DNA of 64,000 bases from Eucalyptus grandis (lineage: Eukaryota > Streptophyta > Magnoliopsida > Myrtales > Myrtaceae): assembly GCF_016545825.1 (NCBI RefSeq), contig NC_052614.1, positions 13,410,559 through 13,474,558 of the forward strand, in the 5' to 3' direction. Positions 14,111 through 26,269 of the stretch are shown here, one piece after another. The notes under the pieces are model-generated. The model worked only from the letters and a program-made list of their open reading frames with translations. It had not been told where the DNA came from and did no database searches. Numbering within the stretch: position 1 is the stretch's first letter; each line of letters opens with the position of its first letter. A program made the translations under genes and the position numbers.

Positions 14111-14396
14111 GACGAAACCTGCGAACGCCAAATCCCAAAATCTCGACAGAACAGAGGCTCGAGATCAAGCAACCAGACACCAATCATGATCCGACACCAG
14201 GCGAGCTGGAGATCTTCTTCTCCCTGCTGCCGTGTTACCCTACCCGCTATATGAGATGAAACCTGCGAACGCCAGCCACCAAATCTCGATCAAGATCAAG
14301 AAATCAAACCCACAATCATGACCCCGACCCCATGCAAGCTGGAGATCCTCTGTCTCTTCCTCTCTGCCGCGTCCTACAGTAACAGAGCGAAGAGCT
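14111..14396. repeat. Two diverged direct repeats of about 143 bp
   Basis: Unit 1 starts at 14111 and unit 2 at 14254. Both open with gaYgaaacctgcgaacgcca and share caatcatgaYccgac and gagctggagatc-type blocks in the same order. They probably arose by local tandem duplication of an older repeat or gene fragment. No function is suggested. Confidence 0.55.
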
Positions 14397-14955
14397 TGTG
14401 CCAAAAAAAAGGGTCGGATTCGTTGGTGGGGGCCTCTGTCCGTCCCCGTCCGAACCATGAGAACGGCCATGACCGCAATGGCACGAGGAGGAGCAATAAT
14501 TGCAGAAGGTGGAGATCCCGGAGGTGACCCGACCCCACGAGGCTGCTCGAATTGGGCATGTGACGTCCTTTCAAAATCGCAATGAGAGGCGAGTTCACCA
14601 GGATCGCCCATTTGCGGGACTTTCGATTCAGGATCACATACCCGCGTGCGCACTTCCTTTTTTTTCTTTTAAAGGGGAGGCCATCCATGTGACCACGAAC
14701 CCACTTGGACAGACGGGTTATTTTCCCTCCATTTTTGGCCGTCGATTGGTTATGAAAGTTGGGTTATTGCGATTTGTAGTTGCAATTCCAAATCCGCATA
14801 TTCTTGAGAAAAGTATCTTGATATTTTATTTTGTTTAAAAAATTAAATCTCTGTGCTGTACTTTATTTAATCAACTCTTTCTCCTTTCTTGAATTCTCTA
14901 GCCAAAGTGCCTCCAATGGCAAATCCGACAAGATTTAGGACTTGGCTATAGGACG

Positions 14956-15039
14956 ATGCCTAAATGTGATGCGGATAGGACATGTGGATGGCCAAATGTG
15001 ATGCCCAAATGTGATGTGGATAGGACATGCGGATGGCCA
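14956..15039. repeat. Two-copy tandem repeat of 45 bp
   Basis: The block atgcctaaatgtgatgcgga... at 14956-15000 is repeated from 15001 as atgcccaaatgtgatgtgga..., with few differences. The second unit runs to about 15039. It is non-coding and minisatellite-like. Confidence 0.7.
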
Positions 15040-17588
15040 TGCATATGCTTGTTGAGAGGTTTAGTTGATATAAACAACATTACCATATAACATGGATGAG
15101 ATTTAATTGATGTGGATGTTGGAAAATGGTACCAATAGTCTTCCGATGATCATGCTAGCCAAATATGGTAAGATTTAGTGTGAGAGGGACTTGATTAGAA
15201 AATTTATGGAAACAGAACAATTTGATTAGATTAATTAAATTTACAGTGACTTGATTATAATATTTGCGAAGATATATAGATAGAAAGAAAAAGAAAACTA
15301 TCGACAAAAGGATAAAAAAATTAAAATAAAATCCAAAAGCCAACACAGGTGACATAATATGAAGCAAAAAGAACATCGAAAACTCTGTTTTGCTCCAGAG
15401 GCTTTCGATGGACGTCAGAGGGAGAAAACAAGGATGATGCAATGGGCGAGCTGATCCTTCAGGGGAAATTACCTTCCCCACCATCAGTACTTCGGGCAGA
15501 GCTTGCAGTAAATGCGAGTCGCCGTGCCCGAAGAGATAGGGTAGAGTCATAAAGAAGGGGGTTCTTCTCATTCGCTGAGTTTCGATGACTTTCCCCACAG
15601 GGCACTTCCCTGTCCTAGGCACGGTCGAACCCCCTCGTGACTGAGAACTTCCTGCTCACAGTCGATGCTGGTCTTTATATGTTCTGATGGCCTGAAGAAG
15701 ATGGGGGGAGTTCGTAAAATCTCTCCAGAAATCATTACTCGTGAGTCGATAGAATTTAAAACCGCCATTACATTCTTGTCTAGTACCGGTTGCACCAACA
15801 AGCGACCGGAGTGTCGACATGTGATTACAACAACAAGTGACTAAGAATCAACATTCAAAGATCGATATTGGTGTTGATGCACACCGGCGATCCCTGTTGT
15901 CGATATTGGGCAACGATCGATGAGGATACCGATCAGTAGAGATTGTTGGACTATTGAGATGGACAACATATTGGGATACAATTACGAAATTGAAGTTATT
16001 GGAGAACAAGGTTATTGCTCTAATTTTTTCCCCCAAATTTCATATTCAAGAAGATGCCTTTAGGAGATAAACGTCGGCTCAAATGACTTCTCATTACATC
16101 TGGAATTTGGGCAATAACTAAAGCAATTAGGGGTGGTTTTCTTCAATTGCTCTTACTCTTACGGCTCATGCTCACGAATTTTCCATCTCATGGTCATCAA
16201 GAGAAATTTTGAACTAAGGGTAACGGGAGAAGATTTGAGGCTCAAGTAAAAGTTTGTGATTTTTTTATGAAATAAAAAAAAAAATTATCACATAAATGAG
16301 ACTAAACCTAAAGTTAGGAGATTTTTATGGAACATAGAAAACTTACAATAAAATTGGGATTAAACTAAAAGTTTAGGGATTTTTTTAGGGTATGAGGCCC
16401 AAAGATGTCGAGTTAATTAGATTATAGGCTTGCAGTGTGTTTTACGAGCCTTAAGATAACACGACCATTAATTTTTTGTGTGTGGTCGAATCATCAAAAG
16501 ACAGGAAAAAAAATTCACGCGGAAGTTTGGTCTGCATCATCAGATAAAAGACAAAAGGCTAAAGCGATTGTTTACCCCAAAGGGAAAGTACGTACCGACC
16601 GGGACGAGTTGATCATAAATGCGAACATTCACCGTTAAGATCAGAGGGACCAACGACCCCCATGCGACGTTAAAGAAGAAATGGGACCCCGATTTTTATG
16701 AGATCTGACGGTCTCACACCGAATGGCACGCCATCTCTCTCGCCATTCCCTTACTCTTTTTGCGGGGGATGCAAAACTGGGTCTCTAGCCTCTCTACTTT
16801 CGAGTTTCAACCTCTACCATTGTCGCAAGATAGAGGTCGAGATGGACCCTTTGATCTCCATCTTGCCTCTTCTTATCAGTCCATATCTAGGGCATCCACC
16901 CTCTGATCTGACGGTCTGACGGCTTTGGAGTTTCAACGGAGAGAGAGCGGGTTTTGGCGAAAGTGACGGGGCAAGATGAAGCGGGAAAAGTTTGGACGGT
17001 GATGGTAGGGAGGTAGGTAGCTGAGAGCAACGTGAGTACATAATAATAATGCAGAAGGCAAAAATCAAGATTGCATAATCGACATGAAAACAGAGTCTTG
17101 TGATATAAGCTTAAGAGAAGGACCACTTAGGCACCAGCCAGTTTAGACCTCCCCGCTTGGGAAAGGCACCAAAATATGGCTCGGTTCTTCGGCCCAGTGA
17201 GAGTCATCAATGATTTTCTTGAGATCTTTCATTGATTCATTCATAAATACAAGAGTAATTTCTGAAAGTAGACACGGGAGCAAAGGAACACACCCTTGAG
17301 TCCATACCGGATAAATCGCTTCGACTGTCCATGCCTGACGTGTTGGTTGCGATAAGATTAATAGCTAATCGGATACAAATTGCACCTCTTATCTCATTCT
17401 ATTAACGGAGCATCTCGTAGCCGCAAAGTTGCATTCGACTATAATTCGATGTAAAGAAAGATTTGTCATCAGATATAAATTCATCATATAAGCAGAGCCG
17501 ATGTCAAGCTGATGCAAGAATCACGAATGCACAAAACTGAGTAATAAAAAGAGAGAAAGAAGATGAGGGACAAAAGGGCAAAAACAAT

Positions 17589-17672
17589 GGGGTGAGAGAG
17601 GCTCGAACTCTCGACCTCAGGATAACTCAGAAGCTATGAGACCTACGCGCTAGCCAACTGCGCCACCACCCC
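17589..17672 (-). tRNA. trnM-CAU (nuclear): Elongator tRNA-Met (CAT) with an 11-nt intron
   Basis: On the minus strand the sequence starts GGGGTGGTGGCGCAGTTGGC and ends with TCACCCC, which closes a 7-bp acceptor stem (one G-U pair). The anticodon CAT is preceded by CT. It is followed by A, then an 11-nt intron (GCTTCTGAGTT) at the canonical position after base 37, then ATCCTG. A box (GGCGCAGTTGGC) and B box (GAGTTCGAGCC) are present. A TTTT terminator follows just downstream (17581-17584, reverse strand). Plant elongator tRNA-Met genes characteristically carry an intron at this site. The mature length without CCA is 73 nt. Confidence 0.96.
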
Positions 17673-18984
17673 AATGCTTCTTTCCTGTAAGAATAAACTT
17701 ATTTAAATATAATCTACAATTAGTGTTTTTTGCTCTACAATTAGTTATTGACTAGACTGTTGCTACCCACATGACTAAAAGAATATGTATCTTTAATCCT
17801 ACACTCTATTATCTTATTCCTTAGATTATTTGTACCAATCGTAGTAAAAATAGCTTATTATTCGTTATTTTATCAATGAGCACAGTTAATCTTCGATCAT
17901 TTCTTACATTCCAATTTCTTGGTCGATTAACTGCTCCTTTGGGAGAATTGAAAAGCAAGGAAGAATGATTTACATGACTCTGAATGAAATGTCCTTATAC
18001 TGGGTTTTTAAAGGATCGAAGCATTTGGCATTACATAAAATGTCTAATTTTAATTTGATGAATAGCCCAATATTAGGCTACAGAAGACATGTCCATGAAT
18101 TTAAAGCAGCAGACGCGGCTATACCCCGAAACAAGCGATAGCATCAAAGGCCCCCTTAAAAACTTGATCGAGGGCCGATAGCTCGAGATAAAAAAACAAT
18201 CAAGGCCCTTATCTATAAACTGTTTTGAGGCCTAGATGCACTCCCAGTTTCTCTCCTCTCTTCTTTCCTTTCTAAAGGGCATGACGAGATTTATTTGATT
18301 ATGGAAAATTATACCATACAACGCCAATGTAAAGAAAGTAAAACGCAGGTGGAAAGACGCATAATTTCTTGCTCTGCGTGAAAAAGAAGTAATAAAAAGA
18401 GATTTTTCCCCCCATCCTCACAAGTGCCATGTAGCTTGACATAAAGTTAGACAGCATAAAGTTATTTAAAAAGATAGGCAAATTCATAATTGTCTTGTGA
18501 CTTGTCACTAGCTTTATATATTATCCAACGACTCAATGGCTATATATATATGACTCCAGTTCTAGGACATAGATTGTATCCAAACACACATATTCTCGAA
18601 CATTTGATTATATACTTGAGTGATGGAGGATGCAACATATTGTCAATCTGTCACTATGTGTGGAAGAGGTTTCAAAAATCAGAGAATCAAATAATTTTAT
18701 CGTCGTGGAAGTTTATTCAAATTTTTTTCTTTCTTGGGTTGGCCCGAAAATTTATTTGAACTATTAGAAGAAGAGAGCATGATGCACATTGAGTATTCCA
18801 ATACGTCTCCTGATCAGATGAAGACTGGTACGATTAAATTAAACTCCCTTAACGCAAAGCTCGTATGCATGGTGCTTGAACATTGGATATGGAAAGTATT
18901 ATGAACTTATGCATGGATTATGTCACATGAAGATACCTGGATGCAAAAAATATCTCTTGAGGAGTGGTAATGATGACGGATCAT
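17673..18984. other. Intergenic DNA, no supported feature
   Basis: AT-rich sequence upstream of the tRNA gene. It has open frames of up to 89 codons, none with recognisable motifs. No repeat structure stands out. Confidence 0.5.
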
Positions 18985-19705
18985 CTCTCAAGGTAATATC
19001 TGCTCTAGCCCATTTCATTATGAGAATCACAGTAAACACTTTCCCAGAGGTCACTCATCTAAGTAGTGTTCTAATATCTTGGAGTTTTAAAACAAAGCTT
19101 GCTGTTATGTTAAAATGTGCCTTTGTGAGTTAATCTTAGTTTATATATATTCCATGCATGCTTTCCCCTGATTCGACATGCAATTCACATTCCTACATTT
19201 TTCACCATCCTAAAAGCTCGTTAGGAGACGCTCCTTATTGGAGCCCTTTGGCTGACGACCAATACTTGCTCTACTAGATTCTGTGTGGTTCATCCCCGAA
19301 CCACACACCTATTAGAGGGGGTTCTACTTTGATACGATATTGTGATATTTCTAAATTAATTTGCTTGAGATATTATTCGCTTTGACTCGTCCCATTCCAA
19401 GTATCACGATTTTGTTCTTTAGCATATAGGCAAACACTTTCCTAGATGGTCTCTCATCCTTGTAGTGTTCTATAAGCACGCTGAACTTTGGAGTTTTAAA
19501 GCAAAACTTATTATTATGTCAAAAGGCGTCTATATGATTTAATTTCAATTTTCATATATATATATATGTATATATATATCATAGGCACTCTTCCCATGTT
19601 CAGTATGAAATTCGGTTCATTCCTATTCCCTTTGTCGTTCTAGAAGCCTACCAGGATTTCATTATTTGAGCCCTCTAGCCTTGGTGACCTCAACCCACCC
19701 TTGTC
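18985..19705 (-). mobile_element. Decayed Cassandra-like TRIM with 5S rRNA-like terminal repeats
   Basis: Two diverged direct repeats (about 18985-19290 and 19347-19705) flank a short internal part. Each repeat holds a segment resembling the reverse complement of 5S rRNA. The clearer one (about 19436-19500) reads cactttcc, then ggtc, catccttgtag, aagcacgctgaac and ttggagtt in 5S order. Just before the right repeat, ctttgatacgat resembles the complement of a tRNA-iMet primer-binding site, which sets the orientation as minus. Total size of about 0.7 kb and 5S-like LTRs are hallmarks of Cassandra TRIMs. A 9-bp-stem hairpin (gtgtggttc/gaaccacac) lies in the internal part near 19284. The ends are approximate. 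Confidence 0.6.
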
Positions 19706-20371
19706 AGAAAATAATATATGATTGGAAAGACCCATGTGCCTAGTTTCAAATAAATCAAGTTTCACCCAATCCGGAGTCTTTTAAAGGAAATTATGCCTAT
19801 GATACTAAGTACTGCTCCGGAAAAATCGAGTTATTAGGTTTTCTGTTGACTTTATTGAGTCCTATGAAATGCAACTTATTCCTAGATTCATCAGAGTGAA
19901 GAGTCAAGTTCAGCATTTAAGTTTTGTCTAGAGATTGTTCCTCCTCCTGTAGAAATAACAAGAGTTTGGTACGTTCGAATTTGCCATTGCTTGAAGGGAT
20001 ATTCCTAATTACGTCTATATAAATCTCCCCGAAGTTTTTTCAAGAGCTAGAGAGTACATCTTGCTTAACGAACTTTAATTCAAGCTCTTCTACTATAATT
20101 TCGCTTTAACTTTGCAATTTTCCTTTTGTTATGGATTTAATTGAGTGATCAGTCGTATGCGTTGTATCTTCATGATATAAATTTCTTACGCGACAAGCAT
20201 CTCTTGTAAATTTTAAACTTTTCTTGTTAAAATTCCAACCTCTCCAGAATTAGGTAGACAAATGATTACTATAAATACAATACGACAGAAATGGTTCAAA
20301 GCTATCGGACCGCTGCACAATCTAAGGGGGAATACTTACTGTCAACTCGAATTCGAATTGCAGCAGGCCCA

Positions 20372-20815
20372 AGACTTGACAATATAAGGTAGAGATATAA
20401 ATGAAAGGTCCCCCATGCACGTCCCATACTTGGGAACTCATCAATCTCCGCTCTCTCTCACGAAACCTCTCTCTCTTCTTTTTCTACTCTAACTTCAATG
20501 TAATGTAGGTAGTGGGCGTCTGACTAATGAGCTCGAGAGCGCACCAGACTATTCGATACATTGCCAGAAATCTTTAACCCTCTGGAGTTAAACTCCTGCT
20601 AAAACAAGGAGCCAAGGGGGCCACAGGAATTAAGGCAAATATGGTTTTCCTTTCGACCTGTGAATGCAGGTGGAAGATAGTTGACAGGAGCAATTTATGA
20701 CCCTCTTCATTTTGAGGCTGTACGCCAAATTCTTCTCCAGCCACCCTACCTCGGTTTCTCTCATTCTCTCTCTCTCTCTCTCTCTCTCGAATTACTCTGA
20801 TCCGCCTATTTATGT
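20372..20815 (+). promoter_or_regulatory. Promoter and leader of the TT1-like gene
   Basis: A (CT)n tract at 20765-20788 and a TATA-like CTATTTATG at 20806-20814 lie 130-190 bp before the start codon. The part 20372-20801 is missing from the decayed copy at the right of the window. There the flanks (gcaggccca and ctatttat) are nearly joined at about 62881. The stretch therefore separates the intact copy from the broken one. Confidence 0.45.
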
Positions 20816-20949
20816 TCTTCAATCTCTAAGTAAGATCGACGCTGGAAGTCATCATTCTGCGTTCAATAAATTACCCTTCTTAACGATTTCCCAGTCCAGG
20901 GATTTCATCCCTTTTTTCTTTTGGCACATTTTTTTGTGTGTATTGTTGC

Positions 20950-22146
20950 ATGATGGAGGAGCTTTCGTATTATAGTTCATGCGGCTCCGCTATCATGGCC
21001 TCCTCCAGTACTTGCCATGAGGCTGAGAAGTCAGAAAATGTCGACGTTTCTCCGAACAATGGCATGGGAATTCCCTTCGAGCCACTGCCTTTGCTGAGCT
21101 GCTTGGCCATGGCTCTGCATGAAAACCCTAAAGGCGCTAACCCTAACGCTGGTCCGTGCAGAGGAGATGGGGATGACGTCACCGTGGCTCTCCAAATTGG
21201 CCTCCCTAATTATTTGGGCGGATCGGCGCGTTCTTCCTCAGAGATTACGAGCCGGAGTGCACCTATGGAAAGATATTGGATCCCTACTCAGCAACAAATC
21301 CTCATTGGATTCACCCATTTTTCATGCCATGTTTGCTTCAAAACGTTCAACCGCTACAACAATCTTCAGGTGAGAAGAAGCTGAGAAGCGATTGGTGGAC
21401 ATATTTTTTGACCATTGGTTAGCTAAACATCATGCGGTAACACGCATCTATGATGAAAACCAACCTCAACGCGTGTGTTTGAGATCAAATGTTGGCGAAC
21501 TGGTCGGCGGATTGGATGCGCCGTGCCTTTGCTGTCGACGTGAGGCTAGAACTCGAGCCCATTCAATGAGTTGTCATGTTTCCTTCTCCTAGCTTCTGCA
21601 TGAAAATTAGTGTTTGGGCTTTCTGATGACACGGGTTAAATCATCTAATGCCTTGGCCAAATCTTTTAACAAAAATCACGCGTTACTTCTCCTCATGAAT
21701 TCGTGTTGTAGATGCATATGTGGGGCCACGGTTCACAGTACCGCCGAGGGCCAGAGTCACTCAAGGGCACGCAGCCGCGGGCCATGTTGGGGATACCGTG
21801 CTACTGCTGCGTCGAGGGGTGCCGGAACCACATAGACCACCCGAGGGCCAAGCCACTCAAGGACTTCCGGACCTTGCAGACACACTACAAGCGGAAGCAT
21901 GGATCGAAGCCCTTCGCATGCCGCAAGTGCGGCAAGCCCCTCGCTGTCAAGGGTGACTGGAGGACCCACGAGAAGAACTGCGGCAAGCGCTGGCTCTGCG
22001 TTTGCGGCTCGGACTTCAAGCACAAGAGGTCGCTCAAGGACCACATCAAGTCATTCGGCCCTGGCCATGGGCCTTTTGCTCCTGACTCGTTAGACATTGG
22101 GGTCGAGGTCTCGGGTGGTTCTGTAGCACCGTTCATGTTTGTCTGA
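20950..22146 (+). CDS. TT1-like: WIP-family C2H2 zinc-finger transcription factor, TT1/WIP1 type
   Basis: Two exons, 20950-21369 and 21712-22146, are joined by a phase-0 GT-AG intron. They encode 284 residues from the first of two adjacent ATGs (20950 and 20953). The variable N-terminus contains PFEPLPLL and [11 protein letters not shown]. The family WIP block then begins at [18 protein letters not shown]. The C2H2 fingers include C126 and C129 with the histidines of MHMWGH, right after the splice site. [25 protein letters not shown] and [13 protein letters not shown] follow. The fingers read very like Arabidopsis TT1, which acts in seed-coat endothelium and promotes proanthocyanidin accumulation. 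A nuclear role in flavonoid regulation is inferred by family. The gene has no breaks. A defective partner lies at 62795-63895. Confidence 0.93.
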
Positions 22147-22787
22147 GTCTTAGATGCTTAAATACGTAAACTCACTCCTCTTTGCAAGTTGAAGCCGATC
22201 ATCTCCCTGATATTTCCTTTTACATAGTGTGACATCTTGGGTGAGTCTTCCGAAGTATGAATTATTGCATTGTCATGTTGAAAATATATATCGTGCTCTT
22301 TAGCGAAATTAACTTTACACAGATCAATTTAGCGAACTTTTTCTCCCGTATGAATCGGACTGTAATCTAAGTCTATGCTGCCAACCTTTTTCTAAAACAA
22401 AAATCAAGGAAAGTTGAGGTTGACCCCAATGTGTCCATTAAAGATTGTTTCTATAAAGATTCTGCCTTGGATTTTCTAGCATTAAATATGATCATATCCA
22501 GAATTCTTTTTGACGATTATGGTCCGTGTGGGTGAAGGTGATATCATTCGTCTACCCTGTCGTCATTTCCAATGCATATTTGGAAAAAAAAAAAAAAGAT
22601 CAATAAAATCGACATTATGTAAACAATACATGGTATTAACATAAAATGGGTTACTTCGTACTCGTAAAAATTCGATCGGACACCATAACTAGATGAAATT
22701 TATTGAGCACTCTATACCGATATCATATCTTTTGATGCCTGACAATTGGATCATGAGATATCGAGTTTTTGAATCTAAATTCATCTG

Positions 22788-22824
<37 letters not shown>

Positions 22825-24254
22825 GAAGCTCTGAAGTTCTGTCGGCTAGATGCAAATATTTGTGTTAAATTATTTATCTAATATCTAGAATCTAACTAGA
22901 GAAGTAAAGAAAAATCCTACGACAAAATCTGGTACTTGGCGACAAAAGAATTGACCAGAGTCCACTAAATCTGTGTAGAAAAGTACACCCATTTGACAAC
23001 TCTAGTTGAGGTTAAGAATTTCAAAAAAAAAAAAAAAAATCTCTGCCTTGAACAGACATTTTTGCATGTCTAAGTCCGTATCGTTCGCCTATAAATAGGG
23101 AGGGGGGCCTGAAATCTACTGGGGTCGACCAACGAGTTCTTCTCCTTCCCCTTCCCTTTGTAATTCTCTTCAAAGGATAAAATTCACTTTCATATACATA
23201 TCTTCTCTTGTCCCCTCCAAGGAAAATCTCATCATACTCACTAAAATCTATCACTATTAATTTCCTCTTCCCAACAATGTGATAATAGAGACTATGAGCT
23301 TTTTGAATGATCAATAATCGCTTTGATTAGATTTGAAGCGACCAAGAAGTCGCAATTGATTTATAAGGATGAAACAGGAAATAGAAACAAAATTGTGGGG
23401 CTTTTTGCCGCTGGGAGAATTGCGAGATTCCAATATTGGACTAAGGAGATGTGTGCGCTTGAAGTTTAGTGAGCTGAACTGAAATTAGCCGATTGCATAG
23501 TGCCGAGAGCATCGGGGCAGACCATCGTGATCCACAAACCCCTCCCCGTCCCTGCGACTCGAGCCACCGTTGCTCCATTGATTACCATCGTCGCGATGAT
23601 TCATAAAGTCGTTAATGAGAATAACTGATGAATTCTCTTTGTTCGTAGATAACCATAAAAGCCCATAGTCTTTCCTGATAGAGCATGTCCACACCAAGCA
23701 GCTAAAGATAATCAGCTCCTAGCCATTAATTGAGAGCTCTACTACAACATAAGAGTGGTGCACTCGTAATTGGCGAACTCATAATCAGATCTAGATGTTA
23801 ATGAAAACATCGTTATTTTTTTAGGAACATTAACATAAGAGTCCTAAGACTATTGCATCCGTCGAGTTATGTGGCCAGCATCTATTTCGTGCTATTCTTG
23901 TTACCAAGAAAGGTTGGAGAGTTTGGATCCGATGCTATCACGGGTTCCCCTTCGCTTCCTCGTTCTAGCGCTGCCTCATGAAGAAATCAACGCGAATGTA
24001 TGTCCGGAGAAAACAATAAAAACATGGGAAAACACTTCATTGCATTTAAACCGACAAAAAAAAAAAACACTTCATTGCAGGCTTGCAGCCGACTGTTTCA
24101 CCTGAATGCCAACTACTCAGAAATAAATGAAAACGACTGAAAGTGACGCAACTGAAGTAAATACGGGCCTAGATAGGATCTAAACAAGACAAGAGGACTG
24201 TCTAAGGAATTGTTTGGATTCTTTCCCCAGTCGCAAAACAATGTCCGAGCAAGC
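22147..24254. other. Intergenic DNA between the TT1-like gene and UGT1
   Basis: No gene is supported. An (ATT)n microsatellite lies at 22788-22823 and an A-run at about 23022-23038. From about 23283 the sequence matches 41870 onward closely, marking the left edge of duplicated copy A. It is therefore the 3' flank of UGT1. Confidence 0.6.
22788..22823. repeat. (ATT)12 microsatellite
   Basis: Twelve uninterrupted ATT units in AT-rich intergenic DNA downstream of the TT1-like gene. Confidence 0.95.
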
Positions 24255-26136
24255 TTAATCTATTCTGGGCGACAGCAGCACCTTGTTGATCACCCCCTCC
24301 AGGTTCAAGAACGACGATCCGGAAGGGCGCGTAGCCTCTCGGGCTGTCTCCTGCCACTCCATCGCCTTCCTCTTCATCTCCTTCCCTCTCTCCCCCTCCA
24401 TCAGCTCCCTCACCTGCCTCTCCACCTCGTCCCTCCTCACGTCGCTGTCGATCTCCATCCCTATCCCCCACTCCTGGCAGCTGTATCGGCAGTTCGTCTG
24501 CTGGTCCCCGAAGAACGGCCAACACGCCACTGGCACACTGGCTGCGATGCTCTCGATTGTGGAGTTCCACCCGCAGTGGGTCAGGAACCCGCCGACAGCT
24601 GAGTGGCTTAGCACCCGCTCCTGGGGGCACCAGCTCGCCAGCAGGCTCCGCTCCCTCGTTGCGGCCAAGAAATCTGGTGGCAAGATCGCCGTGTTGCCGC
24701 TGACCAAGTCGGGCCTGATGACCCATAGGAACACCTGGCCGCTGTTCGCGAGCCCCCATGCGAACTCCACCATCTGCGCCGGCGACATCACTATGATGCT
24801 CCCGAAGTTCACGTACACGACCGAGCCGGGTGGTTTAGAGTCGAGCCACTCGAGACAGCCCAGGTCTTCCTTCAACAGGTTGGACCTGATCGGCCTGGTG
24901 TCATCATCGGATAGTTGTTCCACGAGTAGATGAATGGGGCCGATGGTGTAGATGGGAGGGAACATGGCCTTAAGCGCGTCAAGGACCTCATGTTCTAACC
25001 GCTCAAACGTATTGAAGACCCAGGCGGAGGCTCTCTTCACTCTCGCAAACTCAACCAAGCAGAAGTTGAGGATCGGGTCGTCCGGATCGGTGGTTCGAAT
25101 GAAGCTCGGCAAGTCTCTCAAGCGGATGTTTCTCATTCCGGGTATCCAGTCGATGATGGTGTCTAAGTACCCATTTGTCAAGTAGCTCGCATCTGCAAAT
25201 TGAGAGTTGATCAAGTGAACCGGTGACCATACACGGCCATGATCCTCATAAAGGATCAGATTCTCTTAAACTTTAGAAGCGCATCGTCAAGGCCTCTGCT
25301 GTTCCTACTGCGTCGTTCGATGTTTACGGTGTCACATGGCAATATTTGTGTTGTCAATTCATTTGTTAGACTTAGATTAGGGAAATCATTAGAATACTGT
25401 CGAAGGATATACGAAATGATTTCGTAAGCTCCTACATCAGACAGTTATTTAGTAATGACATTGTTGTATACACACTGATCATATAAATCAGGAACAAACA
25501 AAACTGAAGAATATAACAGCAAACCGAACCGAAAAAAATAACAAAGAAAAATCTTTAGGTGTAAAAAATTTGCTCGGTTGACATGGTAAGTGAGATCACC
25601 TAAATCAGACAAGTAATTTAGTAATGCGTACCTTTGAGTGGAGCACGACCCTCGTCAACGAGACTACGAAAATGCAAGAAGCCCATGAATGCGCACGCGC
25701 TTATCGGCCAGAACAGGACCTCTGGCACACCGACTGCCTCCGCAGCATCGAGTGTGAAGGTCGTCCAGCCGTCCGACACCACACAGCTCACCGGTGGGGA
25801 ACCCGATGTAGCGCTCTCCTCATTGAGCCTCTTGAGCAGGTCCTGGAAGTAAGGCAAGCAGCACTTCTGCGTGGACTGGCAGAGGGCTGGGACGTCCTGG
25901 GTGGCGTCGTCGTCGGAGGGCGGGAGGCCGTCGGGGATGGTCCGGAACCGGAAAGACGGGAGGCCGTCAAGGGAGGAGGGGCCGCGGGACCGCAGGAGGC
26001 GGTTGTGGTTGTACTCGGTGTTGACGAAGGTGACGTGGAAGCCCCGGTGGTGGAGGAGCTTGGCGAGGTTGAGCATGGCGTTGATGTGGCTCTGCGCTGG
26101 GAAGGGGATGCACACTGCGTGTGGCTTTTGGGTCAT
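24255..26136 (-). CDS. UGT1: UGT85-family UDP-glucosyltransferase, intact
   Basis: Exon 1 is 25632-26136 and exon 2 is 24255-25192, with a phase-1 GT-AG intron of 439 bp. Together they encode 480 residues, the usual UGT length. The start is the ATG at 26136. The longer upstream frame is rejected because the sister genes align from here. The N-terminal acceptor domain has the likely catalytic His17 ([10 protein letters not shown], where UGT85s usually read GHINPM) and its partner Asp122 (VVSDGW). The PSPG donor box is about 356-399 ([11 protein letters not shown]...THCGWNS...FFGDQ), with SVP in place of the usual GVP. UGT85 enzymes glucosylate small hydroxyl compounds such as cyanohydrins, monoterpenols and cytokinins. 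The substrate cannot be told here. A TATA box (TATAAATA) lies at 26235-26242. Confidence 0.92.
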
Positions 26137-26234
26137 CTCTATTCTATTCTCTGTGTTTTGAGTGCTTTCTCGTTTGGGTATGAAAAGAGAGATGTCAATG
26201 GCTATGGGGAGAGAGGCTAGGTTGGGCATATTCA

Positions 26235-26242
26235 TATTTATA
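26235..26242 (-). promoter_or_regulatory. TATA box of UGT1
   Basis: TATAAATA on the minus strand, 99 bp upstream of the UGT1 start. The UGT3 promoter has TATAATTATA at the equivalent place (52422-52431). Confidence 0.6.
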
Positions 26243-26269
26243 GGCCGATCCAAAAATTGCGTTCGTCTT

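Larger units (their letters stand above)
11924..17588. other. Intergenic DNA with decayed repeats, no supported gene
   Basis: Nothing here supports a protein gene. Frames such as 11978-12349 (123 codons) and 14240-14653 lack any recognisable domain. The stretch includes a MITE-like segment at 13276-13637, a two-unit repeat at 14111-14396 and a short tandem repeat at 14956-15039, listed separately. A moderately GC-rich part at 16640-17000 shows no recognisable gene. Confidence 0.5.

Noticed and set aside
14240..14653. 137-codon minus-strand frame
   Set aside because: Falls in the duplicated repeat at 14111-14396, with no recognisable domain or splice structure.
15155..15801. Minus-strand frames of 155 and 77 codons
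   Set aside because: One long stretch is hydrophobic AT-rich translation and the rest has no recognisable domain. No conservation evidence within the window.
20938..20949. Start of the TT1-like protein at 20938
   Set aside because: The codon there is GTG. The double ATG at 20950/20953 is conserved in the pseudogene copy and is the natural start.
24202..24759. Long frames antisense or shifted over the UGT exons (also 32921-33742 and 42745-43419)
   Set aside because: They recur at identical places in all three UGTs because of GC-rich codon bias. The UGT frame explains the sequence.
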